From Saccharothrix sp. NRRL B-16314 (GTDB lineage: Bacteria > Actinomycetota > Actinomycetes > Mycobacteriales > Pseudonocardiaceae), in contig NZ_JNXC01000009.1 of NCBI RefSeq assembly GCF_000716595.1, positions 116,501 to 180,500 of the forward strand: DNA of 64,000 nucleotides, written 5' to 3'. The translations under genes and the position numbers were made by a program. Positions 18,550 through 28,357 of the stretch are shown here, one piece after another (the first letter of the stretch is position 1; every line of letters starts with the position of its first letter). Under the pieces are notes generated by a model that worked only from the letters and a program-made list of their open reading frames with translations, made no database searches and was not told the DNA's origin.

Positions 18550-19605
18550 GTGACGCTGGACGCCCTGCTGGCCGAGCACGCCGAGCTGGAAGCCAAGCTC
18601 GCCGACCCCTCGGTGCACGCCGACCAGGCGGGCGCGCGGAAGCTCGGCAAGCGTTACGCCGAGCTGACCCCGATCGTGAAGACGGCGCGCGAGCTGGAGC
18701 AGGCGAAGTCCGACCTGGAGACGGCCCGTGAGCTGGCCGCCGAGGACGAGGTGTTCGCCGAGGAGGCCGAGCAGCTGGCCAGGACGGTCCCGGCGCTGGA
18801 GTCCAAGCTCACCGAGCTCCTCCTCCCGCGAGACCCCCACGACCACGCGGACGTCGTGCTGGAGATCAAGTCCGGTGAGGGCGGCGAGGAATCGGCCCTG
18901 TTCGCGGGCGACCTGCTGCGCATGTACCTGCGGTACGCCGAACGCCACGGCTGGAAGGCCGAAGTGCTCGACGGCACGGATTCCGACCTGGGTGGCTACA
19001 AGGACGTCACGGTGGCCATCAAGAGCCGCGTCGACACCCCGGACGGCGTGTGGTCCCGGCTGAAGTACGAGGGCGGCGTGCACCGCGTGCAGCGCGTGCC
19101 GGTGACGGAGTCGCAGGGCCGCATCCACACGTCCGCCGCCGGCGTCCTGGTGTTCCCGGAGACCGAGGACGTCGAGGTCGAGATCGACGAGAACGACCTG
19201 CGCGTGGACGTGTTCCGCTCGTCCGGCAAGGGTGGCCAGAGCGTCAACACGACGGACTCGGCGGTCCGCATCACGCACCTGCCCACCGGCATCGTGGTGT
19301 CCTGCCAGAACGAGCGCAGCCAGCTCCAGAACAAGGCCCGCGCCATGCAGGTGCTCCAGTCCCGGCTGACCGCGTTGGCCGAGGAGAAGCAGCAGCAGGA
19401 GGCGTCGGACGCCCGGCGCGTCCAGATCCGCACGGTCGACCGCTCCGAGCGGGTGCGCACGTACAACTTCCCCGAGTCACGCATCTCCGATCACCGTGTC
19501 GGGTACAAAGCGCATAACCTGGATCAAGTTCTCGACGGTGACATGGACGCGGTGCTCGACGCGTTGGCGGCGGCGGACCGCGCGGAGCGACTAGCCGAGA
19601 GGTAG
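18550..19605 (+). CDS. prfA: Peptide chain release factor 1
   Basis: A 351-residue RF1 that recognises UAA and UAG and releases the nascent chain. The codon-recognition tripeptide is PVT in [18 protein letters not shown] (PAT in E. coli). The catalytic GGQ lies in [17 protein letters not shown], whose Gln is the usual PrmC methylation site. The C-terminal [14 protein letters not shown] motif is intact. The GTG at 18550 was chosen because GGAG lies 7 nt upstream. The alternative at 18502 falls inside the rpmE terminator hairpin. prmC is 2.6 kb downstream and not adjacent as in most relatives. Confidence 0.96.
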   Translation: MTLDALLAEHAELEAKLADPSVHADQAGARKLGKRYAELTPIVKTARELEQAKSDLETARELAAEDEVFAEEAEQLARTVPALESKLTELLLPRDPHDHADVVLEIKSGEGGEESALFAGDLLRMYLRYAERHGWKAEVLDGTDSDLGGYKDVTVAIKSRVDTPDGVWSRLKYEGGVHRVQRVPVTESQGRIHTSAAGVLVFPETEDVEVEIDENDLRVDVFRSSGKGGQSVNTTDSAVRITHLPTGIVVSCQNERSQLQNKARAMQVLQSRLTALAEEKQQQEASDARRVQIRTVDRSERVRTYNFPESRISDHRVGYKAHNLDQVLDGDMDAVLDALAAADRAERLAER

Positions 19606-19626
19606 GTCGACGAGAGGGGCGCGCGA

Positions 19627-20835
19627 ATGGCGGAAATCCTGGTCAACCCGCGCAGCGCCCCGCTCGACGGAGTCTTGGAAGTCCGGGTGGTCGACCTGCC
19701 GCCGGGGCAGCGGGTGGGGTTGCGCGCGTCGACCGGCGACCACGGTTCGTGGGTCGTGTTCCTGGCGGACGAGCGCGGCGTCGTGGATCTGACCCGACAC
19801 GCCCCGATCGAGGGCTCCTACACGGGCGTTGACCCGATGGGGTTGTTCTGGTCGATGCGCCGGACGCCGGGCAAACCACACCCGCACACGGTCGTCGAGG
19901 CGGTCGGCGTCGGTCGGGTCGAAGTGGACCGGCAGGCCGTGCCCGAGGGCGTGCGGCGGACCGAGGTGGGGGAGAACGGCCTGGTCGGCGTGCTGTTCGA
20001 GCCGGACGACGACGAGACACACCCCGGCGTGCTGGTGCTGAGCGGCTCCGAGGGCGGCATGCACGAGCTGGACGCCGCGCTCCTGGCCGGGCGCGGGTTC
20101 GCGGCGTTGACCCTGGCGCACTTCGGCGCTCCGGGGGTGCCGGACGACCTGGTCGAGATCCCGCTGGAGTACTTCGGGACGGCGCTGGAGTGGCTGGGCG
20201 AGCGGGCGGGGCGGCTCGGCGTCATCGGCGGTTCGCGCGGCGGTGAGCTGGCGCTCCTGGTCGGTGCGACGTTCCCGCAGGTCAAGGCCGTGGTGAGCGT
20301 GGTCGGCAGTGGTGTGGTCACGCAGTGCATCGGTCCCGGTGACCGGTTGTTGCAGAAGCTTGACCACGAGGCCGCGTCGTGGACCTGGCAGGGCAGGCCG
20401 CTGCCGTACCTGCCGTACTCGATCCCGCACGAGCTGCGCCGCCGGGTCGTGGACGGCGACCCGGTGCCGTTGCGGCTGGCGTTCGACCTCACCGACGGCA
20501 TCCCGGAGGACGCCGAGATCCCGGTCGAGCGGATCGACGGGGGTGTGTTGCTGCTCTCATCCGGTCAGGACGAGTCGTGGCCGTGCGAGGAGCTGAGCGA
20601 GGTCGCCTTCCGCCGGCTGGCGGAACACGGGCACCCGCACCGGCACGAGCACGTCGTGTACCCCGAGGCAGGACACCTGATCGCGGGCCCGCCGCACCGG
20701 CCGACCACGGACGTGGTCATTTCGGGCCCCGGCGTGCGGTTCTCCACGGGCGGCACGCCTGCCGCCACGGCCGCCGCGAGGGCCGACGCGTGGCGTCGCA
20801 CCGTTGAGTTCTTGTCGGACCAACTCGGCACCTAA
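19627..20835 (+). CDS. Acyl-CoA thioesterase / BAAT-like acyltransferase
   Basis: A 402-residue protein of the bile acid-CoA:amino acid N-acyltransferase / acyl-CoA thioesterase family. An N-terminal immunoglobulin-like domain (residues ~1-125; [26 protein letters not shown]) precedes an alpha/beta-hydrolase domain. The nucleophile elbow is [10 protein letters not shown]. It has Ser where mammalian BAAT has Cys, which favours hydrolase over amino-acid transfer chemistry. The catalytic His is in [10 protein letters not shown]. Bacterial members are poorly characterised, and the acyl-CoA substrate is unknown. It lies 21 nt after prfA and 10 nt before lpdA, an insertion in the usual prfA-prmC pair. 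Confidence 0.85.
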   Translation: MAEILVNPRSAPLDGVLEVRVVDLPPGQRVGLRASTGDHGSWVVFLADERGVVDLTRHAPIEGSYTGVDPMGLFWSMRRTPGKPHPHTVVEAVGVGRVEVDRQAVPEGVRRTEVGENGLVGVLFEPDDDETHPGVLVLSGSEGGMHELDAALLAGRGFAALTLAHFGAPGVPDDLVEIPLEYFGTALEWLGERAGRLGVIGGSRGGELALLVGATFPQVKAVVSVVGSGVVTQCIGPGDRLLQKLDHEAASWTWQGRPLPYLPYSIPHELRRRVVDGDPVPLRLAFDLTDGIPEDAEIPVERIDGGVLLLSSGQDESWPCEELSEVAFRRLAEHGHPHRHEHVVYPEAGHLIAGPPHRPTTDVVISGPGVRFSTGGTPAATAAARADAWRRTVEFLSDQLGT

Positions 20836-20838
20836 TGT
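20833..20838 (+). promoter_or_regulatory. Candidate leaderless -10 box of lpdA
   Basis: TAATGT overlaps the stop codon of the preceding gene and lies 7 nt before the lpdA ATG. TTGTCG at 20812-20817 could be the -35 box (15-nt spacer). There is no Shine-Dalgarno sequence. Confidence 0.4.
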
Positions 20839-20845
20839 GTCGCTC

Positions 20846-22231
20846 ATGAGCGCACACTTTGACGTCGTGGTCCTCGGTGCGGGGCCAGGCGGGTACGTCG
20901 CCGCGATCCGCTCGGCCCAGCTGGGCCTGAAGACGGCGATCATCGAGGAGCGTTACTGGGGCGGGGTCTGCCTGAACGTAGGCTGCATCCCGTCGAAGGC
21001 GCTCCTGCGCAACGCGGAGCTGGCGCACCTCTTCACGCACGAGCAGAAGACCTACGGCATCCAGGTCGACGGCACGGTGAAGTTCGACTACGGCGTCGCG
21101 TACGAGCGCAGCCGGAAGGTCGCGGACGGGCGCGTCAAGGGCGTGCACTTCCTGATGAAGAAGAACGGGATCACCGAGTACAACGGCCGGGGGACGTTCG
21201 TCGACGCCAACACCATCCAGGTGGGTGACGAGACCGTCACGTTCGGGTCCGCGATCATCGCGGCCGGTGCGACCACCCGGCTCCTCCCGGGGACGAAGCT
21301 GTCCGACCGGGTGGTGACGTACGAAGAGCAGATCATGTCGCAGGACCTGCCGGAGAGCATCGTCATCGCGGGTGCGGGCGCCATCGGCGTCGAGTTCGCG
21401 TACGTGCTGCACAACTACGGCGTCAAGGTCACGATGGTCGAGTTCCTGGACCGGGTGGTGCCGCTGGAGGACGCCGACGTGTCGGCGGAGCTGGCCAAGC
21501 GGTACAAGCGGCTCGGGATCGACGTGCGGACGTCCACGCGGGTCGAGTCCATCGACGACTCCGGTCCCCGCGTGCGCGTCACGGTGTCCAAGGACGGCGC
21601 GCAGGAGGTGCTGGAGGCGGACAAGGTCATGCAGGCCATCGGCTTCCAGCCGAGGGTCGAGGGCTACGGGCTGGAGAACACCGGCGTCCAGCTCACGGAA
21701 CGCGGCGCGATCGCCGTCGACGCCCGCTGCCGCACGACCGTGCCGAACATCTTCGCCATCGGGGACGTGACCGCGAAGCTGATGCTCGCGCACGCAGCCG
21801 AGTCCATGGGCATCATCGCCGCCGAGACCATCGCGGGCGCGGAGACGATGGAGCTGGACTACGTGATGATCCCGCGGGCGACGTACTGCCAGCCGCAGAT
21901 CGCGTCGTTCGGGTGGACCGAGGCGCAGGCGCGCGAGCGCGGGTACGACGTGAAGGTCGCGAAGTTCCCGTTCACCGCGAACGGCAAGGCGCACGGCATC
22001 GGCGACTCGGCCGGCTTCGTGAAGCTGATCAGCGACGCGAAGTACGGCGAGCTGCTCGGTGGTCACCTGATCGGGCCGGACGTGACGGAGTTGCTGCCGG
22101 AGCTGACGTTGGCGCAGCAGTGGGACCTGACCGTGCACGAGGTGGCGCGCAACGTCCACGCCCACCCGACGCTCGGCGAGGCCGTGAAGGAAGCGGTGCA
22201 CGGCCTGGCCGGGCACATGATCAACTTCTGA
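20846..22231 (+). CDS. lpdA: Dihydrolipoamide dehydrogenase (E3)
   Basis: A 461-residue FAD/NAD disulfide oxidoreductase that reoxidises dihydrolipoamide in 2-oxoacid dehydrogenase complexes. The FAD dinucleotide motif is [13 protein letters not shown]. The redox disulfide is in [15 protein letters not shown], with Val where Thr is usual before the first Cys. An NAD-binding motif ([11 protein letters not shown]) follows, and the C-terminal [16 protein letters not shown] contains the His/Glu active-site pair. The ATG at 20846 gives the standard N-terminus. No E1 or E2 gene is nearby, so this subunit must serve complexes encoded elsewhere. Confidence 0.94.
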   Translation: MSAHFDVVVLGAGPGGYVAAIRSAQLGLKTAIIEERYWGGVCLNVGCIPSKALLRNAELAHLFTHEQKTYGIQVDGTVKFDYGVAYERSRKVADGRVKGVHFLMKKNGITEYNGRGTFVDANTIQVGDETVTFGSAIIAAGATTRLLPGTKLSDRVVTYEEQIMSQDLPESIVIAGAGAIGVEFAYVLHNYGVKVTMVEFLDRVVPLEDADVSAELAKRYKRLGIDVRTSTRVESIDDSGPRVRVTVSKDGAQEVLEADKVMQAIGFQPRVEGYGLENTGVQLTERGAIAVDARCRTTVPNIFAIGDVTAKLMLAHAAESMGIIAAETIAGAETMELDYVMIPRATYCQPQIASFGWTEAQARERGYDVKVAKFPFTANGKAHGIGDSAGFVKLISDAKYGELLGGHLIGPDVTELLPELTLAQQWDLTVHEVARNVHAHPTLGEAVKEAVHGLAGHMINF

Positions 22232-22239
22232 CCTGCGGC

Positions 22240-22245
22240 TATCCT
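22240..22245 (+). promoter_or_regulatory. Candidate leaderless -10 box of prmC
   Basis: TATCCT ends 6 nt before the prmC ATG and there is no ribosome binding site. No convincing -35 box is visible. Confidence 0.4.
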
Positions 22246-22251
22246 CTGCGC

Positions 22252-23115
22252 ATGACCCGACACCCGCTGCGGCCGGCCATCATCGAAGCGGAACGCATGC
22301 TGGCCGCGGCGGGTGTCGACAGCCCCCGGGTGGACGCCGAGCACCTCGCCGCGCACGTGCTCGGCGTCGAACGCTCGCGCCTGCCGCTGATCCCGCTGGT
22401 CGACCCGCCGGTGGTGGACGCGCTGCACAAGGCCGTGCTCCGGCGCACGGCCCGCATCCCGTTGCAGCACATCACCGGCTGGTCGCACCTGGGCGGCGTC
22501 GAGCTCGAAGTCGGTCCGGGCGTGTTCATCCCGCGCCCGGAAACCGAGCTGCTGCTCGAATGGGCCTTGTCCACAGTGGACAAGGCGGCCGACGTGACCG
22601 TCGTGGACCTCTGCACCGGCTCCGGCGCGCTGGCCCTCGCGGCGGCACACCGGTTGCCCCGCGCCACCGTGCACGCGGTCGAACGCGATCCGACGGCGCT
22701 GGCGTGGGCGCGGCGCAACGCCGAAGCCCGCAGCGCCGCCGGCGACACCCCGATCACGCTCCACTCCGGTGACGTCACCGCGCCGGACGTCCTGTCCGAT
22801 CTGGACGGTCAGGTCGACCTGGTCCTGTGCAACCCGCCGTACGTGCCCGACGAGACCGAGGTGCCGCCCGAGGTGGCCGACCACGACCCCCGTCAGGCGG
22901 TCTTCGGCGGCGCGGACGGCCTGGACGTGATCCGGCACGTGGTGGGCCTGTCCGCGCGCCTGCTCAAGCCGGGCGGCCACGTGGCGATCGAGCACGACGA
23001 CACCCAGGGCGACTCGGTACCCGCCCTGCTGGCCTCCCGCCGTGTCCTGACCGACGTGGCCGACCACCGGGACCTCGCCGGTCGCCCCCGCTTCGCCACC
23101 GCCCGCCGGGCCTGA
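22252..23115 (+). CDS. prmC: Release factor glutamine methyltransferase
   Basis: A 287-residue SAM-dependent methyltransferase that N5-methylates the Gln of the RF1/RF2 GGQ motif. An N-terminal helical substrate domain (residues ~1-80) precedes the Rossmann domain. That domain has the SAM motif VVDLCTGSGALALA and the signature NPPYVP, which binds the target glutamine side chain. The IPRPETE motif before the SAM loop is also typical. Two genes separate it from prfA. It is convergent, with a gap of 7 nt, to the next gene on the minus strand. Confidence 0.95.
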   Translation: MTRHPLRPAIIEAERMLAAAGVDSPRVDAEHLAAHVLGVERSRLPLIPLVDPPVVDALHKAVLRRTARIPLQHITGWSHLGGVELEVGPGVFIPRPETELLLEWALSTVDKAADVTVVDLCTGSGALALAAAHRLPRATVHAVERDPTALAWARRNAEARSAAGDTPITLHSGDVTAPDVLSDLDGQVDLVLCNPPYVPDETEVPPEVADHDPRQAVFGGADGLDVIRHVVGLSARLLKPGGHVAIEHDDTQGDSVPALLASRRVLTDVADHRDLAGRPRFATARRA

Positions 23116-23122
23116 GACCGGC

Positions 23123-23821
23123 TCAGGGTCGGGCGTTGTCGATGAGGACCTCCAGGTCCGATCGGGTTTTCGACCACTCCTCGGACGGTCCGGAGGCGTA
23201 GACCACGTACTCGATTCCGCCCGTTTCCCAGTAAGCGACGGCCATCCGTTCGGCGACCCCGTCGACGACCTCCTCGAAATCCCAGCGCACCGCGGGGAAT
23301 TCGCGGATCGTGGTCTGCGCCAGCGCCAGCCTGGTGTGGCCGGGCTCCCGTTCCCGTTCGACGGCCGCCGTCGTGATGCGGGCGAGCAGGGTCGTCGACG
23401 GGTCGGTGACCGGGGCGCCGCCCAGCCGGATCTCGCGCCGGGGGTTCGCCGGGTCGGTCGCCACGAGGGTCGTCGCCACCGTGCCGGTGCTGATCGTCCA
23501 CCCCTCCGGCACCGCGGTCGTCAGCCCGCCTGGGGCTTCCACCAGCCGAAACCCGGCCGGGAGCGCGGGGGCGGTGGTGGTCGTGGGCACGGCGGACGGG
23601 GACGGCGGCGGTGTGGTCGTGGTCCGGGAGAGCGAGGGCGGAGGCTGGGGGAGCGAGGGCGAGAGCAGGGCCGGCACGGGCACGGGTGCGGTGGTCGCGG
23701 ACTTCGCGTGCAGCGCCAGCGCGCCCGCCGCGCCGCCCACCACCAGGTAGACCGCGGTGATCGACAACGCCAGTGGAACGGTCGCGACCTGCCTTCGGCC
23801 GTATTTCTGCGGATTCGCCAT
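23123..23821 (-). CDS. Hypothetical membrane-anchored protein with Pro/Thr/Ser linker
   Basis: A 232-residue protein with a short basic cytoplasmic tail (MANPQKYGRRQ), one membrane segment (about residues 15-37), a ~45-residue Pro/Ser/Thr-rich wall-spanning linker and a C-terminal domain of ~130 residues. That domain (GFRLVEAPGGLTTAVPEGW, AVRWDFEEVVDGVAERMAV, YVVYASGPSEEW) resembles the small extracytoplasmic domains found behind Ser/Thr kinase-type or anti-sigma membrane anchors in actinobacteria. No enzyme motif is visible. AAAGGA precedes the ATG. It is divergent from the next gene, 73 nt apart. Confidence 0.75.
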   Translation of the reverse strand: MANPQKYGRRQVATVPLALSITAVYLVVGGAAGALALHAKSATTAPVPVPALLSPSLPQPPPSLSRTTTTPPPSPSAVPTTTTAPALPAGFRLVEAPGGLTTAVPEGWTISTGTVATTLVATDPANPRREIRLGGAPVTDPSTTLLARITTAAVEREREPGHTRLALAQTTIREFPAVRWDFEEVVDGVAERMAVAYWETGGIEYVVYASGPSEEWSKTRSDLEVLIDNARP

Positions 23822-23894
23822 CTCGTCCTTTCCCCGGGTTACGGGATAACCTGGAGGCGATTTCCAGCCCGATGAGTAAATCGGAGAGTCGGCA

Positions 23895-24602
23895 ATGCCT
23901 GTCAATGGACCGAACGAGTGGACCGACCAGCGCGCGTGGCTCGTCACCCGCATCGCGCCGGTCGAGCTCGCCGGTTTCACCGAACCCGACCGCGCCCGCC
24001 TCACCCGCTCCCTCGCCGCCCTCACCTCCGCGCTCGCCGACGGCCGCACCGACGGACGTACCGACGGCCGCACCGACGGAGCGCACGTCGCCGCCACCGT
24101 GGTGCGCGGCGAACTCGACCGCGGCGGCAGCCCGCGCGCCGACGACGTCCTGCGCACCCACCTCGCCATCGCCCTCGCCGCGCGCACCACCGAGGTCCGC
24201 GGCATCACCCCGGACGGCGCGCTCGTCGTGACCGACCGCGGTCGGCTGGCCGAGTGCCGCGCCCTCGCCACCGAGATCCTGGCACTGAGCCCGGACCCTG
24301 ACCTGATCGCCTTCGCCACCGACCTGCGGCACCGCCTCGACCGCGCGGAACGGTGGCGCTGGGTCGAGCCGGACGTGTGGACGGCCGCGACGGTCGGCCT
24401 CGCGGTCCTCGTCCTGCCGTTCGTCGGCAGCGCGGTGGGCAACGCGGCCGTCACGGCAGGTGGTGTGCTGCTGGGCGGCGCCCTGGTGTTCGGTTTCGTG
24501 GTGGCGCACCGCAAGCAGCAGTGGGCCGTGGACGAGCGGTCGGCCGTCGACGCGATCGACGTCGGCGCCGCGGGAACCGCCTCCCGCCACCCCGGTCCGT
24601 GA
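23895..24602 (+). CDS. Hypothetical membrane protein with GRTD repeats
   Basis: A 235-residue protein of unknown function. Residues ~50-61 are three tandem GRTD units encoded by a 12-bp DNA repeat (24045-24080), which is likely to vary in length between strains. The middle part is helical and charged. Two adjacent membrane segments (about residues 160-178 and 182-202) are followed by a short hydrophilic tail (HRKQQWAVDERSAVD). GGAGAG lies 6 nt before the ATG. It may be functionally paired with the divergent membrane-anchored protein. Confidence 0.75.
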   Translation: MPVNGPNEWTDQRAWLVTRIAPVELAGFTEPDRARLTRSLAALTSALADGRTDGRTDGRTDGAHVAATVVRGELDRGGSPRADDVLRTHLAIALAARTTEVRGITPDGALVVTDRGRLAECRALATEILALSPDPDLIAFATDLRHRLDRAERWRWVEPDVWTAATVGLAVLVLPFVGSAVGNAAVTAGGVLLGGALVFGFVVAHRKQQWAVDERSAVDAIDVGAAGTASRHPGP

Positions 24603-24645
24603 CCTCCGCCGCTGCGCCGCACCGCGCTGTGCTTGGATCAGCAGG

Positions 24646-25296
24646 GTGAGCACGGTCTACGATTGCAGCGTCCAGGCCGACCGGGCGGCAGGCCTCTCCG
24701 CCGCAGCGAGCGCGGTGCGCTCCGGGCGCCTCGTGGTCCTCCCCACCGACACCGTCTACGGCATCGGTTGCGACGCGTTCGACGCGTCCGCCGTCCGCGG
24801 CCTGCTGGAGGCCAAGGGCCGCGGTCCGGACATGCCGGTGCCGGTGCTGGTCGGCTCGTGGACCACCATCGACGGTCTGGTCCTCAGCGTCCCCCGGCAG
24901 GCCCGCGCGCTGATCGAGGCGTTCTGGCCCGGCGGCCTGTCCCTCGTCCTGCCGCACGCGCCGTCGTTGGCGTGGGACCTCGGTCACACCCGTGGCACGG
25001 TGATGCTCCGCATGCCGCTGCACCCGGTCGCCCTCGAACTGCTCCGCGACGTCGGCCCGATGGCCGTGTCCAGCGCCAACAAGTCCGGCTTCCCGCCCGC
25101 GGGCACGGCGCAGGAGGCGTGGGACCAGCTGGGCGAGGAGGTCGGCGTCTACCTGGACGGCGGCCAGGCGGCGGAGAACATCGCCTCCACCATCGTCGAC
25201 CTGACCGGCCCGGACCCGGTGGTGCTGCGCGAGGGCGCGGTGCCGCTCGCCGAGGTGTCCAAGGCGCTGGGCGTCGAAGTCGAGGTCGCGCGCTAG
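24646..25296 (+). CDS. L-threonylcarbamoyladenylate synthase (TsaC/Sua5/YrdC)
   Basis: A 216-residue YrdC-fold enzyme that makes threonylcarbamoyl-AMP from threonine, bicarbonate and ATP for the t6A37 modification of ANN-decoding tRNAs. Motifs are VVLPTDTVYGIGCDAF, KGRGPDMPVPVLV (KRP loop, here KGR), SSANKSGFPPA and the STIVDLTG strand. The length fits the short TsaC class without the Sua5 domain. The GTG start at 24646 gives the conserved N-terminus. The position between prmC and the wecA-type gene matches the mycobacterial order. Confidence 0.93.
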   Translation: MSTVYDCSVQADRAAGLSAAASAVRSGRLVVLPTDTVYGIGCDAFDASAVRGLLEAKGRGPDMPVPVLVGSWTTIDGLVLSVPRQARALIEAFWPGGLSLVLPHAPSLAWDLGHTRGTVMLRMPLHPVALELLRDVGPMAVSSANKSGFPPAGTAQEAWDQLGEEVGVYLDGGQAAENIASTIVDLTGPDPVVLREGAVPLAEVSKALGVEVEVAR

Positions 25297-25403
25297 TGGA
25301 TCTTGCCGATCGGAGTAGCGTGGTGGTCTTATCGCTCGAACGCCTTGCGCGAGAACCACAGCAAGACCCACCCGACACCCCATCCCCGAGGGGCTAGCCT
25401 GCC

Positions 25404-26564
25404 GTGGGCCAGTTGCCTGCCGTGTCCAACGTCCTCCCCGTCCGGGAGTACCTGCTCGTCGCGCTGACCGCCGCGGTCGTGACGTTCCTGCTCGTCGGCC
25501 TGGTGCGCAAGCTGGCGTTCCGGATCGGCGCGGTCGCCTACCCGCGCCAACGCGACGTGCACGTCAAGCCGATGCCCCGGATGGGCGGGCTCGCCATGTA
25601 CGGCGGTGTGCTCGGCGGGATGCTCCTCGCGCACCAGCTGCCGGTGCTGCGGTCGGCGTTCGACTTCTCCTACGACCCGTACGCGGTGATCGTGGGCGGT
25701 GGCGTGATCGTCCTGGTGGGCGTGCTGGACGACCGGTTCGAGCTGGACTCCCTGACGAAACTCGCCGGCCAGGTCACCTCGGCGGGCATCCTCGTGCTGT
25801 TCGGCCTCCAGTGGCTGCTGTTCTGGGTGCCGTGGGGCGACGACGGCGAGGGCACCGGGTCGCTGCTGTCGCTGGACCAGAACCAGGGCGCGATCCTGAG
25901 CGTGCTGCTGGCCGTGACCATGGTCAACGCGATGAACTTCGTGGACGGCCTCGACGGCCTCGCGGCGGGCATCGGCCTCATCGCCGCCACCGCCACCTGC
26001 GTGTTCTCCATCGGCCTGCTGGCCAACAACGGCGGTGACGTCGGCGCGTACCCGCCCGCGCTGATCGCCGCCACGCTGGCCGGCGCGTGCCTCGGGTTCC
26101 TGCCGCACAACTTCAACCCGGCCCGGATCTTCATGGGCGACTCCGGCTCGATGCTGATCGGCCTGATGCTCGCCGCCGCCACCATCTCGGCCTCGGGGAA
26201 GATCAACTACGAGTCGGTCCGCGCGACCGACGTCCTCGGCCTGCTGTCGCCGCTGGTCGTGGTGGCCGCGGTGCTGTTCGTGCCGATGCTCGACCTGCTG
26301 ATGGCCGTGGTCCGGCGCACGAGGCGCGGCGAGAGCCCGTTCTCCGCGGACAAGATGCACCTGCACCACCGGTTGCTGGAGATCGGCCACTCCCAGCGGC
26401 GCGCGGTCCTGTTGATCTACTTGTGGGCCGGTGTGCTGGCGTTCGGCGCGGTGGCGCTGACCTTGTTCGACGTCGTGGTCGTGGTGTGGTGCCTCGGCGG
26501 CGGACTTCTTCTCGCACTGTTGGTCTCCGCGATACCCAGACTTCGTGAAGTGCGCCGCACCTGA
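25404..26564 (+). CDS. wecA: Undecaprenyl-phosphate GlcNAc-1-phosphate transferase (WecA/MraY family)
   Basis: A ~386-residue polytopic membrane enzyme with about 11 segments. It transfers a sugar-1-phosphate (GlcNAc-1-P in the mycobacterial orthologue) to polyprenyl phosphate, the first step of the arabinogalactan linker or related wall polymers. MNFVDGLDGLAAG carries the catalytic Asp pair region, NPARIFMGDSGSMLIG is the MraY-type motif, and HLHHRLLEIGHSQRRAV is the HHH-type sugar-recognition loop. The GTG at 25404 has GAGGGG upstream. A TAGCCT box 3 nt before it raises the chance that a GTG at 25422 is used instead. Confidence 0.92.
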   Translation: MGQLPAVSNVLPVREYLLVALTAAVVTFLLVGLVRKLAFRIGAVAYPRQRDVHVKPMPRMGGLAMYGGVLGGMLLAHQLPVLRSAFDFSYDPYAVIVGGGVIVLVGVLDDRFELDSLTKLAGQVTSAGILVLFGLQWLLFWVPWGDDGEGTGSLLSLDQNQGAILSVLLAVTMVNAMNFVDGLDGLAAGIGLIAATATCVFSIGLLANNGGDVGAYPPALIAATLAGACLGFLPHNFNPARIFMGDSGSMLIGLMLAAATISASGKINYESVRATDVLGLLSPLVVVAAVLFVPMLDLLMAVVRRTRRGESPFSADKMHLHHRLLEIGHSQRRAVLLIYLWAGVLAFGAVALTLFDVVVVVWCLGGGLLLALLVSAIPRLREVRRT

Positions 26565-26597
26565 CCCCCGATGGTGGGGCGTGTACCAAGGCTTCTT

Positions 26598-26603
26598 TAC
26601 ACT
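26598..26603 (+). promoter_or_regulatory. Candidate -10 box of the atp operon
   Basis: TACACT in the 66-nt gap before atpI is a good -10 match. No convincing -35 box is visible, so the call is tentative. Confidence 0.3.
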
Positions 26604-26630
26604 CGGTCACGACCACCAGTAGGGGGTGAC

Positions 26631-27086
26631 ATGAGCCAGGACAGTCCCAAGGCCACGGAGTGGACGCACGAGGCCGTCGTGCAGCGGCTCGCCGGCGAGA
26701 TGTTCCGCAGTGCGCTGTGGGTGGCGCTGGCGACGGTCGCCGTCGGAGTGGTCGTCTGGACCGTCGTGGCCGGCATCCCCGGACTGGTCAGCGCACTCAT
26801 CGGCGGTGTGGTGGCCTGCTTGTCGTCGGTCCTCACCCTCGTGGTGATGCGGAAGACCGCCGCGCTGCCGTTGCAGATCATCATGGTTGCCGCGTTCTCC
26901 GGGTTCCTCGGCAAGCTCGTGCTGCTGGTCGTGGTGATGTTGTTGGTGCGCCGGTTCCCCGAGCTGCACGACAACGCGCTCGCGATCACCATGGCCTCGA
27001 CCATCCTGGTCGCCACCTTCATGGAGGTGCGCGCCTCGAAGCGCAGTCGCAGTCAGATGGTGGTCCCCACCCCCGGAAACGCCTGA
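26631..27086 (+). CDS. atpI: ATP synthase assembly protein I (AtpI)
   Basis: A 151-residue membrane protein with four predicted segments. AtpI homologues assist c-ring assembly or Mg2+ handling for the F1Fo ATP synthase and are not part of the finished enzyme. Identification rests mainly on its position directly before atpB and its small polytopic shape, since sequence conservation is low. The ATG at 26631 has AGGGGGTGAC immediately upstream. A 152-nt gap to atpB may hold a second promoter. Confidence 0.75.
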   Translation: MSQDSPKATEWTHEAVVQRLAGEMFRSALWVALATVAVGVVVWTVVAGIPGLVSALIGGVVACLSSVLTLVVMRKTAALPLQIIMVAAFSGFLGKLVLLVVVMLLVRRFPELHDNALAITMASTILVATFMEVRASKRSRSQMVVPTPGNA

Positions 27087-27238
27087 TCTACCGGCTGGTA
27101 CGGTGCGCGCAAGACGGGACACCCAGGCAGGTGGGGTGCCTCTCACAGGCGCTTGCGGTCCGTAAGGTACGTTAAGTCCCGATCGTGACGATTCCCCCGG
27201 CGGAGTGAACGCCGGCCGGGAGAACCGGAAGGAACACA

Positions 27239-28018
27239 GTGACCACGATGGTGCTGGCTGCGGGTGATGAGTTCGTCGCGCCCGGAGTGAAGGACTTCTT
27301 CCTCCCACCGATCTTCGGCGAAGTCACCAAGCCCATGGTGCTGTTGGTGCTGTCGATCCTCATCATCGGCGCCTTCTTCATCGCCGCGACCCGCAACCTC
27401 AAGCTGGTCCCCGGCAAGTTCCAGTTCGCCGCGGAGTCGCTCTACGACATCGGGCGCAACTCGATCGCCCGAGAGCAGATCGGCGCCAAGGACTTCAAGC
27501 CGTACGTGCCGCTGGTCTTGACGATTTTCACGTTCATCCTGGTGAACAACCTCTTCGGGCTCATCCCGCTGGTGCAGTTCCCGACGATGTCGCACATCGG
27601 CTTCCCGTTGGCCGTCTCGCTGCTCGTCGTCTACCCGGTGTACCACTTCGCCGGCATCCGGCGGCACGGCCTGGTCGGCTACCTGAAGAACCAGACCATG
27701 CCGCCCGGCGCCCCGTGGTTCGTGCTGCCGCTGCTCATCCCGATCGAGTTCTTCCAGAAGTTCGTGCTGAACCCGCTCACGCTCGCGATCCGAGTTTTCG
27801 CGGCCATGTTCGCGGGTCACCTGCTGCTGCTTGTGTTCACCTTGTCCGGTGAGTACCTGCTGTTCGCGGGCGGTGTCACGGTTGTCGTGGCGCCGGTCGC
27901 CTTCTTCTTCGCCATCGCGCTGACCTTCCTCGAAGCGCTCATCATGGTGTTGCAGGCCTACATTTTCGCTCTGCTGTCAGCCAGCTACATCGGCGCGGCG
28001 CTGGCTGAAGAGCACTGA
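27239..28018 (+). CDS. atpB: ATP synthase Fo subunit a
   Basis: A 259-residue membrane stator subunit that forms the two proton half-channels against the c-ring. It has five or six membrane helices. The essential arginine lies in NPLTLAIRVFAAMFAGH, and the C-terminal helix ends FALLSASYIGAALAEEH. The GTG start has GGAAGGA about 7 nt upstream. It is followed by atpE and the rest of the operon in the standard order. Confidence 0.96.
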   Translation: MTTMVLAAGDEFVAPGVKDFFLPPIFGEVTKPMVLLVLSILIIGAFFIAATRNLKLVPGKFQFAAESLYDIGRNSIAREQIGAKDFKPYVPLVLTIFTFILVNNLFGLIPLVQFPTMSHIGFPLAVSLLVVYPVYHFAGIRRHGLVGYLKNQTMPPGAPWFVLPLLIPIEFFQKFVLNPLTLAIRVFAAMFAGHLLLLVFTLSGEYLLFAGGVTVVVAPVAFFFAIALTFLEALIMVLQAYIFALLSASYIGAALAEEH

Positions 28019-28064
28019 GAAATATCAAGCCTCCGATCTGCGGGAGTTCCGCGGACCGAAGTGA

Positions 28065-28325
<261 letters not shown>

Positions 28326-28357
28326 TCCCTGTTCATCGCACATAAGAGAGGTTTGTG

